A DNA stretch of 64,000 nt from Laguncularia racemosa (taxonomy: Eukaryota > Streptophyta > Magnoliopsida > Myrtales > Combretaceae): contig JBBMOL010000205.1 of assembly GCA_037954665.1 (NCBI GenBank), forward strand, positions 248,001-312,000, written 5' to 3'. A model generated the notes under the pieces. The model was not told the DNA's origin. It saw only the letters and a list, made by a program, of their open reading frames with translations, and made no database searches. The stretch's first letter is position 1. Every line of letters begins with the position of its first letter. The position numbers were made by a program, and so were the translations under genes. Below, one piece after another: positions 54,465 through 64,000 of the stretch.

Positions 54465-55460
54465 AACTGATTTTCTGATGTAATTCTAAAATAAATAAGA
54501 TCAGATCGGACAACTTCATGTGAGGAAGATAAGGTCGGCAATGGCATTCCCTTCCCTGTACATAAAGGCACGTTGGACATCTTCAACTGAGCATATATAG
54601 CTTTCTCCTACAAGCTTCGATCACATGTAGATATCCATTAAGAGAATTGAGCTCTTTTTCAATATGAACCGCAACAGTTCTTCAAGCATTAGTATTTTTG
54701 TCAAATGGCCTGGATATAATATAAGCTATCCCTGTATGCGATATGGTACAAATCAAGTTCTTTTATACTTGTCTCTGCTCTTGCATGTACTGGCGATTTC
54801 CTCAAATGTGCTAATGCTTCTCATTTTTCGTATTATCATTTAGTTTCTTACTGAATCCAATTTTAAAAGTTAATAACAAGTAAAGGCCTTTTTGTTTTTT
54901 TCCTCCTCTTTTGGCCGAAAGAGAAATTTCATATAATTATAGTTGCAAAGACTTCCATGGGTTCATCAACTACAGTTAAATAAGAAGCAATACAAGAATC
55001 AAATAATAAGATTTTAGCTAAAGAAGATGGGCTTTTAAATCCCAATCCGTAGGGTACATCTTTCTTCTATAGTGAATTGCAATCCGATCACGATATTTAC
55101 AAGCACTTCTACTAATCAAACTAAAGAAAACAGACTCAAAACAAGTCACCAAATCTGTAGCATCCGCTATTGGCCGGCTTTAGTCTCCCAAAAGGTGCCA
55201 CTGTGTGAACTGAAGGCCTTGAAAACAACAGCATTATCCATCCACTTTCGAATTTCCTCTATCCTTTCTGCGCAGCCCGCCTTGGCAGTTGGAGCAATCC
55301 ACCATAACTGCGGTTTCAATCTCTTTCCACAGAGCTGCAACGGAGAATTTCTAGCTACAACACCGCTAGCTTTGGTCTTCATCCTACTGTCAAAGGAGCC
55401 ATCTATATTAAGTTTGATGATATCCTGCTTTGGTTCTACCTACAAATGCTCGTCGTTCTC
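54465..55460 (-). pseudogene. RNase H-like (RVT_3) fragment, degenerate
   Basis: On the minus strand near 55445-55290, IIKLNIDGSF then KASGVVARNSPLQLCG matches the start of plant RNase H-like domains (NxDGSF holds the first catalytic Asp). Near 54700-54490, ELNSLNGYLHVIEACRR and RAFMYREGNAIADLIFL match the end of the same domain (usual form HVxREGNxxAD; the His is missing). About 450 bp between them has no clear frame and may be an intron or decay. Such domains occur in non-LTR retrotransposon remnants and in uncharacterised host genes. I cannot decide which this is. Confidence 0.5.
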
Positions 55461-55464
55461 CTTG

Positions 55465-56396
55465 GAAAATGAAGTATAATGTTTATGCGTTCGACAATTC
55501 CATCTTGCAATATTTCATAGCAGCAAATGCATCTGGGCTAGTAGAGTTGAAAATCGCAATACATTTTGCAGACAACGCTCGTCTCTCCTCTTTCTTTCCA
55601 GGAAACTCCTCTCAACAGATTAATATGCCAATTATGTATTGCTGAACAAATAGATTTGTAGTAACAATGGGAAGACTAACACTTATAAAAATTGACTTGT
55701 ATGCACTTTTTAGTTAGTTTTTCAAGTGATATCTCCTCCAAACTCGGTCAACAAGAGTTTGGTAGGCGTGCAAATTTCTAAGCATATATAATTTGACAAG
55801 CCAAGGTATTACATAGTTGTCTTGGAAGAAATTGTGTTGTCGTATTGAAGAGTATGGACAGGTGTGAGATGAGTTTAGGATATTGTGAAAGGTGTGGAAA
55901 CTAAAATCTGGGGGCCTTTTTGTGTGCAAAAAGATTCTGCAAAGTTTATGAAGGAAAGTATGGTCATGGTTTACATCCTAATTCTTGGGCTAATTTAAAA
56001 ACTTCTACTGTTTTAAGTAGCTTCCTAATGGAAGAAATTGAGGAGAACATCTCATGTCAACGAGTTTAGAAGATGTATGAGTAGACTTCTATACAGGCAC
56101 TTGGTCTGGTTAGAATTCACTTGAAAAGGGGATAATATCTCATTTCCTGCAGTTTGGGTGATCTTTCATTTAAGCACTTGAATTCTTCTACTAACAATTT
56201 TAGTATCCAAATGAACTTTCCCATGTTGCTGTTATTGTCTAAGATAACTTTATTAGTTACTATTTGATGTGGCCTTTTTACAAATAATAGAGTGTCACAA
56301 ATCCTCATATATTAAAAAAAAAAAAAAATCTTAACATGACAAAGCATAATGAACGAATAAATTGCTAAGGACCTAAAAGTTATTTGGTTAAGAAGC
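55465..56396. other. AT-rich spacer, no gene recognised
   Basis: No convincing protein or RNA gene. A segment at about 56150-56225 is related (roughly two thirds identical by eye) to the reverse complement of about 59560-59635, so both may be copies of one dispersed repeat. Confidence 0.4.
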
Positions 56397-58188
56397 TAAC
56401 GTAGAGCAAAAGAGATAATTTGCTGTAATACCAAATTTGATGAATGATAGAAAAGTTGAAAAATTATAAAATATGAAAATTATGGAAAAGCATGGAAATT
56501 AATGAAAAAATTTAATCTAAACACAATGATTATACTAAAAATACTAAGAAAATCATCAAGAAATGTTTTTTTGTAATAAAAGAAAATGATAACCTAGAAG
56601 GAATATATCCAATAGCCCCACACTACTAGATTTAGATGATAACTTCATACCACCTTTGATTTATATGGCTTCACACTATATGATAAATTTTTATGATAGT
56701 TTTACATCACCCTTGATTTGTATAACTCCACACTAGGCAATGAATTTCTATGATGGCCTCACACTACCCTTAATTTTCATGGTCTCATGCTACACAATAA
56801 ATTTATTATGACTTTACACTATTGATAAAAAGAAAAAAAAAGGCATCACACTCTATTTTAGAAATAATTCTGTTATTAAATATTAAGTCATTCTATCATA
56901 AAGTAATTACAATTCTTGCCTATTTATAAGCATAATAATATTTGATATTCTAGAAAACTAAGAAAAATAAAATGATTTAATATCTTAAAATAAAGATACT
57001 AATCTAACTAAATCCTATAAAAAAAGAATTAAATCTAATTAAATAAAATATATTAATAAAATTGTATCTAACCTAGATAATATAAAATAAAATAAAATAG
57101 ATATAAAAATTATCCTACTATATCTGCTTGTTCTTAATTTACATTATTCCTCCTCTCTTAAAAAGATTCATACTTTAATCTTTGAAAATTTTCAGAATCC
57201 TCCTAGATCAAATTGTAATCTACAAAAACTAATCTTAAAATCATTACATAGCAGTCCTTCATATCCCTCATTAATTCTTCTTAACTTGAGAAAATTAATT
57301 TCTAACAAATTGGTGTAATATCTATTTTGGTCTTCTATAATGCCTCTGGTTTCTCCCTCTCTCTCTCTTTTCCTTTTATAGTCACAATTATCATATCTTC
57401 CTCTATATAATATTTTCTTTTTTTCAAAGAACAAAAAGAAAGAACTTTTTTCTTGGTTCAAGAACAAATGCTAAATTTAGGCTCTAAGTAGAAATCTAAG
57501 AATAGGCTTTGATACCAAATTTGACATAGGACAAAAGAGATAATTTACTCTAATGCCAAATTTGATGTAGGATAAGGAAGTGCAAAATTATGAAATATGA
57601 AAATTATGGGAAAGCAAGGAAATTAATGAAAAAATTTAATCTAAATAATGATTATACTAAGAATACTAAGAAAACTACTAAGAAATAATTTTTTTTTATA
57701 AAAGAAAACAATAACTTAGAAGGAATATATCCAATAATCTCGTAGCACTGGATTTAGATGATAGCCTCATACCACTATTAATTTATATGACCTCACATCA
57801 TACGATAAATTTTATGATAACCTTATACTATCCTAGATTTGTATAGCCTCACTTTACGACCTCACACAATCAGTGAAAAAGAAGGTATCACACCCTACTT
57901 TTGAAATAATTTTGTTATTAAATATCAAGTTATTCCATTACAAAAGCAATTACAATCTTTACCAATTTATAAGCATAATAATATATAATATTCTAAAAAA
58001 CTAAAAAAAATAATATGATTTACTATGTTAAAATAAAGATACTAATTTAACTAAATGCTACAAATAAGAATTAAGTCTAACTAAATAAAAGATATTAATA
58101 AAATTATATCTAACATAGATGATATAAAATAAAATAAAATTAATGTAAAAATTATCCTTCTATATTTGCTTGTTCTTGTTCTACACTA
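56397..58188 (-). mobile_element. Small LTR element with nearly empty interior
   Basis: Direct repeats at 56397-57146 and 57522-58188 flank about 375 bp. On the minus strand a TGGTATCAAAGCC primer-site-like sequence (57517-57505) follows the 5' LTR, and AGAGAGGAGGAA (57160-57149 region) precedes the 3' LTR as a polypurine tract. GAAGC flanks both sides (56392-56396, 58189-58193) as a 5-bp duplication. No gag or pol is recognised; a 91-codon frame (57192-57467, minus) matches nothing I know. It is either a TRIM-like non-autonomous element with unusually long LTRs or an internally deleted Ty1/copia element. Exact LTR termini are uncertain. Confidence 0.7.
56640..56830. repeat. Degenerate ~55-60 bp tandem repeats in the small element's LTR
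   Basis: Three to four units share the pattern CTTCACACTA...ATAAATTTNTATGAT followed by TTGATTTNTAT. The right LTR (57760-57860) has fewer units, which explains much of the length difference between the two LTRs. Confidence 0.6.
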
Positions 58189-60255
58189 GAAGCTCACTCG
58201 GAAATTGTCTAGGAGCTCAACCCAAGTAAGGCATAAGTTGATTCTAGAGTAAAAAGCTACATTTTTTTTTAATTTTTATAATCCTAAGACCATAATCAAG
58301 AAACCTAGAAACACCATTACAACAATAAAATCTAATAAAATTAATCAAAAATGCTCTTTTTTAGTTGATTCTAATGTTTCAAGTTTTTATTTATTTATTT
58401 ATTTTTGGCCTTTTCAATATCATTTTTGTTCAAATTTGTGTACTTTCTAATCGTTTTGCACTTTTAAAATTATTCTATTTAACCTTTTTCTACGTTGTAA
58501 TTAGATATATGAAATTAATGATGATGAAATATGTTTTTGACTTTGTATCCATTTACTCTCTTGGTACACTTGTTCTATAGACTTAGTGAAGTCTTTTCAA
58601 ATCTAGGTTTCTTTAGATATGGGATTTTTTTTTTTCATCATGATCATTTTGGTGCAAATTAGAGGCTATGTTATCTTTTTCTTTTGTTTTTCATCGTCTT
58701 AAATCTTTTCTCAACCACTATTTCATTAAATCTTTTGGTTTTCGGTACTGTTTATTGCTATATTTTTTATTTCAAAAAAGGCCTTTTCATTTAGCCATGG
58801 GTTGTCCATTATGTGTTTTCTTCAGTAATAATCACCTTTATTCTAATGCCTTTCTATTCTATCATAAAGTTGTTATCTTACACATTTTTTCTATTCGATG
58901 TTTAGACTTATGTGCTCATCTTGTTCATGTCCTTTTTCATCCAATTGCAATTGTCCTTAACCATCTCAACCCCCTCCCCCCCCCCCCACCACCACCCCCC
59001 CCCCCCCCCCCCCCCTTTTTTTTTGGCTTTATCCATACCATCATGAACTCGTGTGCCCATCCATCGTTTCTTGAAATCAAAACATAAACCTTAATTTTAA
59101 TACCATTAACGTAAGAAAATAGAGCAAAAAAATAGCTTTAAAAAAAAAAAAAAGTGGAGTGAATTATATATGAAAGTGGTTAGTCGAACAATAGGTAATT
59201 GAGAGCCAAGGTGATGGTGGTGGTCTTCACTAGACAAGGAGAAAAGGGAGATGAGAGAGTAGCGGTGGTGTTTAAGCTATAGAGAGAGATAGAGAAAAAA
59301 AAACTGTAACTTTTTTTAACTTTTATTATATTTTGAATGCATTATTGATAAAAGTTTAGATGTTTAAAGTTTTCTTAAATATTAAATAATCATTATTTTT
59401 TGTAAGAAAAATGCCACATGGAGCAATGAGCTGATTTTAGGGAGCTTCTAAAATATATGAGGATGTATATCACTCCATGAGTTGTTAAAAATGCCACGTT
59501 ATCTAACACTAGCTAATGAAGCTAGCTTAAATAGTAAAAACGACATGTGAAAACCCAACTGGGTGCTGAAATTGGTACTCAGGAAGTTTAAATGCTTATT
59601 TGAAAAATCATCCAAAAGTTAGGTACCTAATATGACATCATATCATAAAAAAATTGCCTTGTTGTCAAGTAAAGTTTGATAGATTAAGAAGAGATTTCTT
59701 CATGAATGGAGTATTGAATGAAGATAGATGATTTGGAATGTTGTTCTTTTGAGAATGGCTACCGAAATTATTAGATAATATCTAATTTTTCATCAAAGGA
59801 AATTCAAGTTTAGCGACCTTCTTCAAGTAGCCCTTAGAGGGCTCTTTTGGTTCATTGACGTCAAACATCCCGTGAGTGATTCTCTCAATTGCATCAACTC
59901 TTAGACAAATGTTTAACTCACGCGGTTATTTTCTTGTAGGCTTCATTACATTGAACTATACTTGTTCATCACTTATTTTGTGGGTCGACTTCTCATTCCT
60001 AACATCCATTATTGCCTTTATGGTGTTATAACAGTACTGAAGTGTTTGATGAAGAAAGAACAACTTAACTTCTTATTCAGGTGCCATATCAAATATATAT
60101 AGCCAGCTTACAGAACAGGAAAATATCTAAAAGACAACGGCTTAACAAATTAATTTGCTGATTTCCAGCAACTACCCAAAAAATACGAAAACAGAACTCT
60201 AGTAAAACTAGGAGACTTATTCAAAGCTAACAACCTCCAATATTCTAATAACAGC
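58189..60255. other. Intergenic, homopolymer-rich
   Basis: No gene supported. Contains a C-tract with a following T-run (58970-59024), an A-run near 59140 and a repeat-like stretch around 59400-59640. Open frames such as 58668-59087 run through the C-tract and resemble no protein. Confidence 0.4.
58970..59015 (+). repeat. C-rich tract followed by T-run
   Basis: About 42 of 46 bases are C, broken only by single T and A bases; nine T follow. On the other strand this is a G-tract able in principle to form a quadruplex. Length in an assembly may be unreliable. Confidence 0.85.
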
Positions 60256-60259
60256 TGGA

Positions 60260-60665
60260 GACTTATTCAAAACATATCTAATATATGGTTGCCAAGTGGC
60301 CTATCAATGTAGTAGGAATTTCGGTGTCGTCCTTCATTTCTAGTACAAATCTATCAGATTATCAACTCTACTAGAACATTTTCTAGAAATCCTACTGGGT
60401 ACTTAATCGATTGGGCCACTAATTGAAGTGATACGGTAGTTGGTTTAAGGCTATTGATTTCTAATCTCTTAGCGATGGGATGAGGGAACTAAGGAAAGAC
60501 TTGCACCCAAGTCATATAAGGCCTTCAAAAACATTGCATTCCATCTGTCAAGGGAATTGAGAAACTACCCAGGAAACATAGCTTGGTGGTAATTACTTTG
60601 GATAATTGCACTACACTCCTCGTCGAATGCAACTGTCTCATAGTCCTTCCCAAAAAGTTTTGGCC
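60260..60665 (-). pseudogene. Decayed Athila/Tat-type protease fragment
   Basis: The minus strand in shifting frames reads ETVAFDEECSAIIQ, then FLKALYDLGAS (active-site region, DLGAS form), then KPTTVSLQLVAQSIKYPVGF and ENVLVEV, and a remnant of EDDTEIPTTLIG. This order matches the protease region of Athila/Tat elements. Several frameshifts and stops are present and no RT or LTR is seen nearby, so it is an old isolated remnant. Confidence 0.65.
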
Positions 60666-60724
60666 ACTTTGTTTACTAGTTTTTAGAAGGCTAAAATCTT
60701 AACTTCTTACTTAACTTGCTTTTA

Positions 60725-60726
<2 letters not shown>

Positions 60727-60754
<28 letters not shown>
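60727..60754. repeat. TA microsatellite
   Basis: An uninterrupted run of about 14 AT dinucleotides, followed by TTTATAG. Confidence 0.9.
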
Positions 60755-60759
<5 letters not shown>

Positions 60760-60761
<2 letters not shown>

Positions 60762-63700
60762 GATTATCGTAGAGGCAGTCCTTGTTAGCTTGGATGATAC
60801 ATTTGTGGTTAACTGCTGCTGCTTTTACTTATTGATTACATTTTAAAACTTTCATTTGTAGCAAGTTTGTTCATTTTTCACTTGCATTTATTGTGTTTTA
60901 ATGTAAAGGGTAGATAAAATAGTTTTGGGTAGTGTTTTTATCATAAGCTAGCAATGGTTATGGACAGCCGTGTTCATGGTTTTTCACTAAGATTTGAGAA
61001 AATTAGTACTTAACATGATCTTGTTAATGGTTAAACAAGTTAAGGTGAATATTGGAACTTTTTTACAATATCTGTAGCATACGTGTTAAGTTAACCCAAA
61101 AAATTTTCTCGACATAAGCTTTGCTATAAATGAAAATACCTTGATGCTTGTGCTACTATTTTTCTGATTCCTAAAATCTTAATGCAATAAAGTAATTTGT
61201 CTTTTATCGTCGTTTGCAATAGTTACTAATGTTACTTAGTGAGGTTGGTTATAATCCAAGAGGAAATAGCTCGATATGAGTAAATCGGTAGGAACTAATG
61301 GAAAACTTAAGACACTCATTTCACAATAATCCTTTCATCCGAGTTAAATCATAACTTAAGCTAGTGTCAATCAAAATGCAAACCCCGTTTTATCATAGAC
61401 TATTTGTTGATACATTTTAGTGTTAAAGTTTAGACCTTTATTACTTTTTCCTTGCATCCAACTCTTGATAATTTTTCTAGATAAAGTAACTTCTAACAAT
61501 AGCCTAGTAATCTACTAAACTCCCCTCAAAGTTTGTCCTTAGACTCAACATCCAAGTTTGTAAAGTTTTGAAAAATTTGTACTACGAAAGATTTGTGTGT
61601 ACTTGCATAGTGTATTTTGTTTATAGAAGAACGGTCATAAGTTAGAGTGTTTGGAATGGGGCAATGTTGCTTCTTAGGCGCACTTATACTAAGCGAAATG
61701 TTAACTAACTATAGGTGCTTAGCCTAAATCAGGAAACAAAAAAAATCTATTAATGGGACTTAGGCATTCAATTGGAGGCTGGTAAGCTAAACTAAGATAA
61801 AGAAGTTAGTATTAGATGATTACTTTGTCATATATTGGGATCTTAGAAGAACCTATAATTGTCTTTTTAGAAAATTTTCAAACTAACAATTTCAATGAAA
61901 TTTTTTAATTTCTTATTTTATTATATTCAACTTTATGTATTCCTTTATCCATAGAGTACATTAGATGTATAGAAATTGCTATAGCAGAGTTTTGGTTATT
62001 CCTATTAACAACTACTCTATGAGGAATGTTTTTATGCAATGCTTATTCCCTTGAGGGCTTAATTGACCCATGATTTATGTTTCATCTTTCATTTCTTTTT
62101 ATGTTTGTTTATTTATTTTTATTTTTTTTGAGAAATTCATTGATCAATTTTGATCCTTTCCTTTTCCATTAATTCTTTTCCATTCGAGAGACATGGACCC
62201 ACGATTCTATGTGTCTATATAGCTCCTTCGCTCATGGATTAATGAAAATGCATAAAAGCTCTATTTGCCTTGAATGGATGAAATGGAAGAGAGAATGTTG
62301 ACTTGAGTAATGTAAACATTAATAAGAATCTAATGCCTCGAAAACCTAAGGTTTCCTTCATAAGGTTTGTCTATAGAGGGTGAGTCAAGGCTTAAGATCA
62401 ATAGATGAATATTTTTGTACTACCCCTTGCTCATCCCAAGGAATGAAGGAGATTAAGTTAACCAAAAGATGGTTGTTGGTTCAAAGACGCAAGGTGTCCT
62501 TGCTTTTTTAAGGTAAGAATGGGTGGAGAAAATATCTCGAGCCTTCCTCACATATGTATAAAACCAATCAATTTATAAAAAGGATTACTAATCCTTGACT
62601 TTTTAAGGAATCCTTCATCAATGGTTGTGAGCAATTGATTTTTTACATTTTTTTTTTCAATCTTTTCAACCTTGGTTCCATAGGAGCAAGTCAAAAAGAT
62701 TGAGAAATCAAACCATCTAATTTGATGAATCCACCATGTGTGGGTTCAATTCTCGTCATTCATCCATCCATCCCATATATCATACACATATTTTATTTAG
62801 AGACCACGTTCTCGTTATTATTTTTTTATTTTCACCTTTTGTGTTAAGTTTCTTAATTCCAGTTAATAAATGGTTTGCTATGAAAGGATTCTTTTTGGTG
62901 AATGTGTCACAATTAATCCCTCTCCTTTTCTTTCCTTTTTTTTCTTTTTCGTTTTTTTTAAGACATAAAGAAATTAGATTTTCTCACCTATTTACTATTT
63001 ATAATAGTATTGAAGACTCAAATTATCACTATATTTATTTCTTTTTCTACTTCTTCTTCCAAGTGCCAGATAACCTAAGAGGTTGTGAGTTTTTTCCTAC
63101 CAATCGGGGTCCTCCACTCACCAGTCTACTCTTTTTACTACCAAACGCTTTCTGCAACCACTCTAAATGGTAGGTGGATAGAGTCAAATGTAAATCAAGA
63201 AATTACGTGCGATCGGGTTTCGTTGTTGATTTTTACGATCTAGAAACGATGGACTTGTCGTTTGATTTCACTACTAGTAGCTATTACATTAAAGTTACTT
63301 AAGTCATGTTGTCTGTGCGCATGATCTGTGAATATATGTTTCAGATGAAGAATGCTCGAGGATGTTGATGGATATGTTAGCCTTTAATATGACCTGTGTA
63401 TTGAGAGCGAAAGCGTGAGCGACTAATGATTTCTAGGATTATGATTATTCAAGACTTGGTTTCCATTTAACGTTATATGTTGTGAAAGACTATTGCTGAT
63501 AACTTGATGGTTTTACGAAGGCCTAGATACTTTGGTTAAACAAAATTAATTTCAAGCGGAGACCGTTGATGATTATTGCTTTCGGTAAAATCTCGACGAC
63601 TAGTTTATTAATGAAGTAGTGAAGTTTTCGACGATTACAACACGGAAGGGATGCAAATACTTTATCAGCGGTAAGAGCGTATACTCTCTTCTATATATCT

Positions 63701-64000
63701 TCACTAAACGCTTAACTCACTAAAAATTATGAATCCATCTCTTTAGGTTTCTGTTTTGAGTCAAAATTTTACAATGCGATACAGAAGTGAGAATACACAA
63801 AAATGTCAAGAAGTCGGTCTTAATGGACAGCAGTTTTATTAATATCATACAGCTCGAACAGGCTATATACTTACACACATACACATATATATATATTAGG
63901 CTGGATCTCCAACGCAGCCCCATCCTTATGACAAAATGTGGTAATGGAGACAATCACGGCCATGTTGCCAACGCACCGACATGCAGAGTAAATTTCATTG
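60760..64000. other. AT-rich sequence, no gene recognised
   Basis: Read on both strands without finding a known domain, a plausible exon chain, a tRNA or transposon ends. The longest frames (62736-63173 plus, 63720-63953 minus) are low-complexity and Phe/Ile-rich, as expected by chance from T-rich DNA. A host gene with short exons cannot be excluded. Confidence 0.4.

Noticed and set aside
55072..55479. 135-codon plus-strand frame
   Set aside because: It is antisense to the RNase H-like fragment, which has the recognisable motifs.
58668..59087. 139-codon frame with a proline run
   Set aside because: The proline run is only the C-tract. Composition is Phe/Leu-rich, as expected from T-rich non-coding DNA.
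62736..63173. 145-codon frame
   Set aside because: Phe-rich low-complexity sequence with no recognised domain, in T-rich DNA; probably chance.

Overview
The window is plant nuclear DNA, probably from a eudicot pericentromeric or otherwise repeat-rich region. The sequence is AT-rich. Nearly all recognisable coding sequence belongs to plant Ty3/gypsy retrotransposons: CRM-like chromoviruses, Tat/Ogre and Athila. I found no intact host gene. The species cannot be named from the sequence.

About 53 kb (1183-54431) is a single nest of LTR retrotransposons, read from paired LTRs and 5-bp target-site duplications (TSDs). The oldest layer is an Ogre-like LTR on the minus strand ('LTR-M'), now in four pieces: 1183-1582, 3680-4709, 38061-38850 and 54348-54431. 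Three insertions split it. These are a related solo LTR (1583-3674), CRM-like element B (4710-38055, TSD TATAT) and CRM-like element A2 (38851-54342, minus, TSD AAATG). Element B was itself hit four times: by element C (5311-9534, minus, internally deleted), full-length element A1 (13231-20076, TSD CGGCA), a Tat/Ogre element (21093-34544, TSD CCTGT/CCTAT) and a minus-strand solo LTR (35062-37180, TSD AACGT). Element A2 was hit by a young Athila element (40757-50690, minus, TSD TGCGG). Without its guests, element B is about 6.7 kb.

The CRM-like elements share one layout: an LTR, a tRNA-iMet primer site, a leader with an intron-like structure, gag, protease, RT, RNase H and integrase. The integrase C-terminus reads through the polypurine tract into the 3' LTR, where it carries an ITRSRAK-like motif. 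The Ogre element has an ORF1 with plant-mobile-domain-like sequence, then gag, protease, an intron-like gap, RT-RNase H, a second RNase H and integrase. Athila keeps gag, protease, RT, RNase H and integrase with only single-base breaks and has a tRNA-Asp primer site. Every coding region is broken to some degree.

The flanks are sparser. Positions 1-1182 hold nothing recognisable. To the right lie a degenerate RNase H-like (RVT_3) fragment (54465-55460), a small LTR element with almost no interior (56397-58188), a long C-tract (58970-59015), a decayed Athila/Tat protease fragment (60260-60665), a TA microsatellite and AT-rich DNA without recognisable genes.

The least expected signals are these: (1) a tRNA-like pair of Pol III A and B boxes at constant 54-55 bp spacing in four Ogre-like LTR copies; (2) LTR 3' ends lengthened past older primer-binding sites, shown in A2 by two 32-bp units and a TSD, and hinted at in Ogre-like LTRs; (3) GGCC-centred palindrome clusters upstream of the TATA box in four LTR families; (4) a conserved splice donor inside Ogre-like LTRs that could pair with an acceptor directly before the ORF1 ATG.
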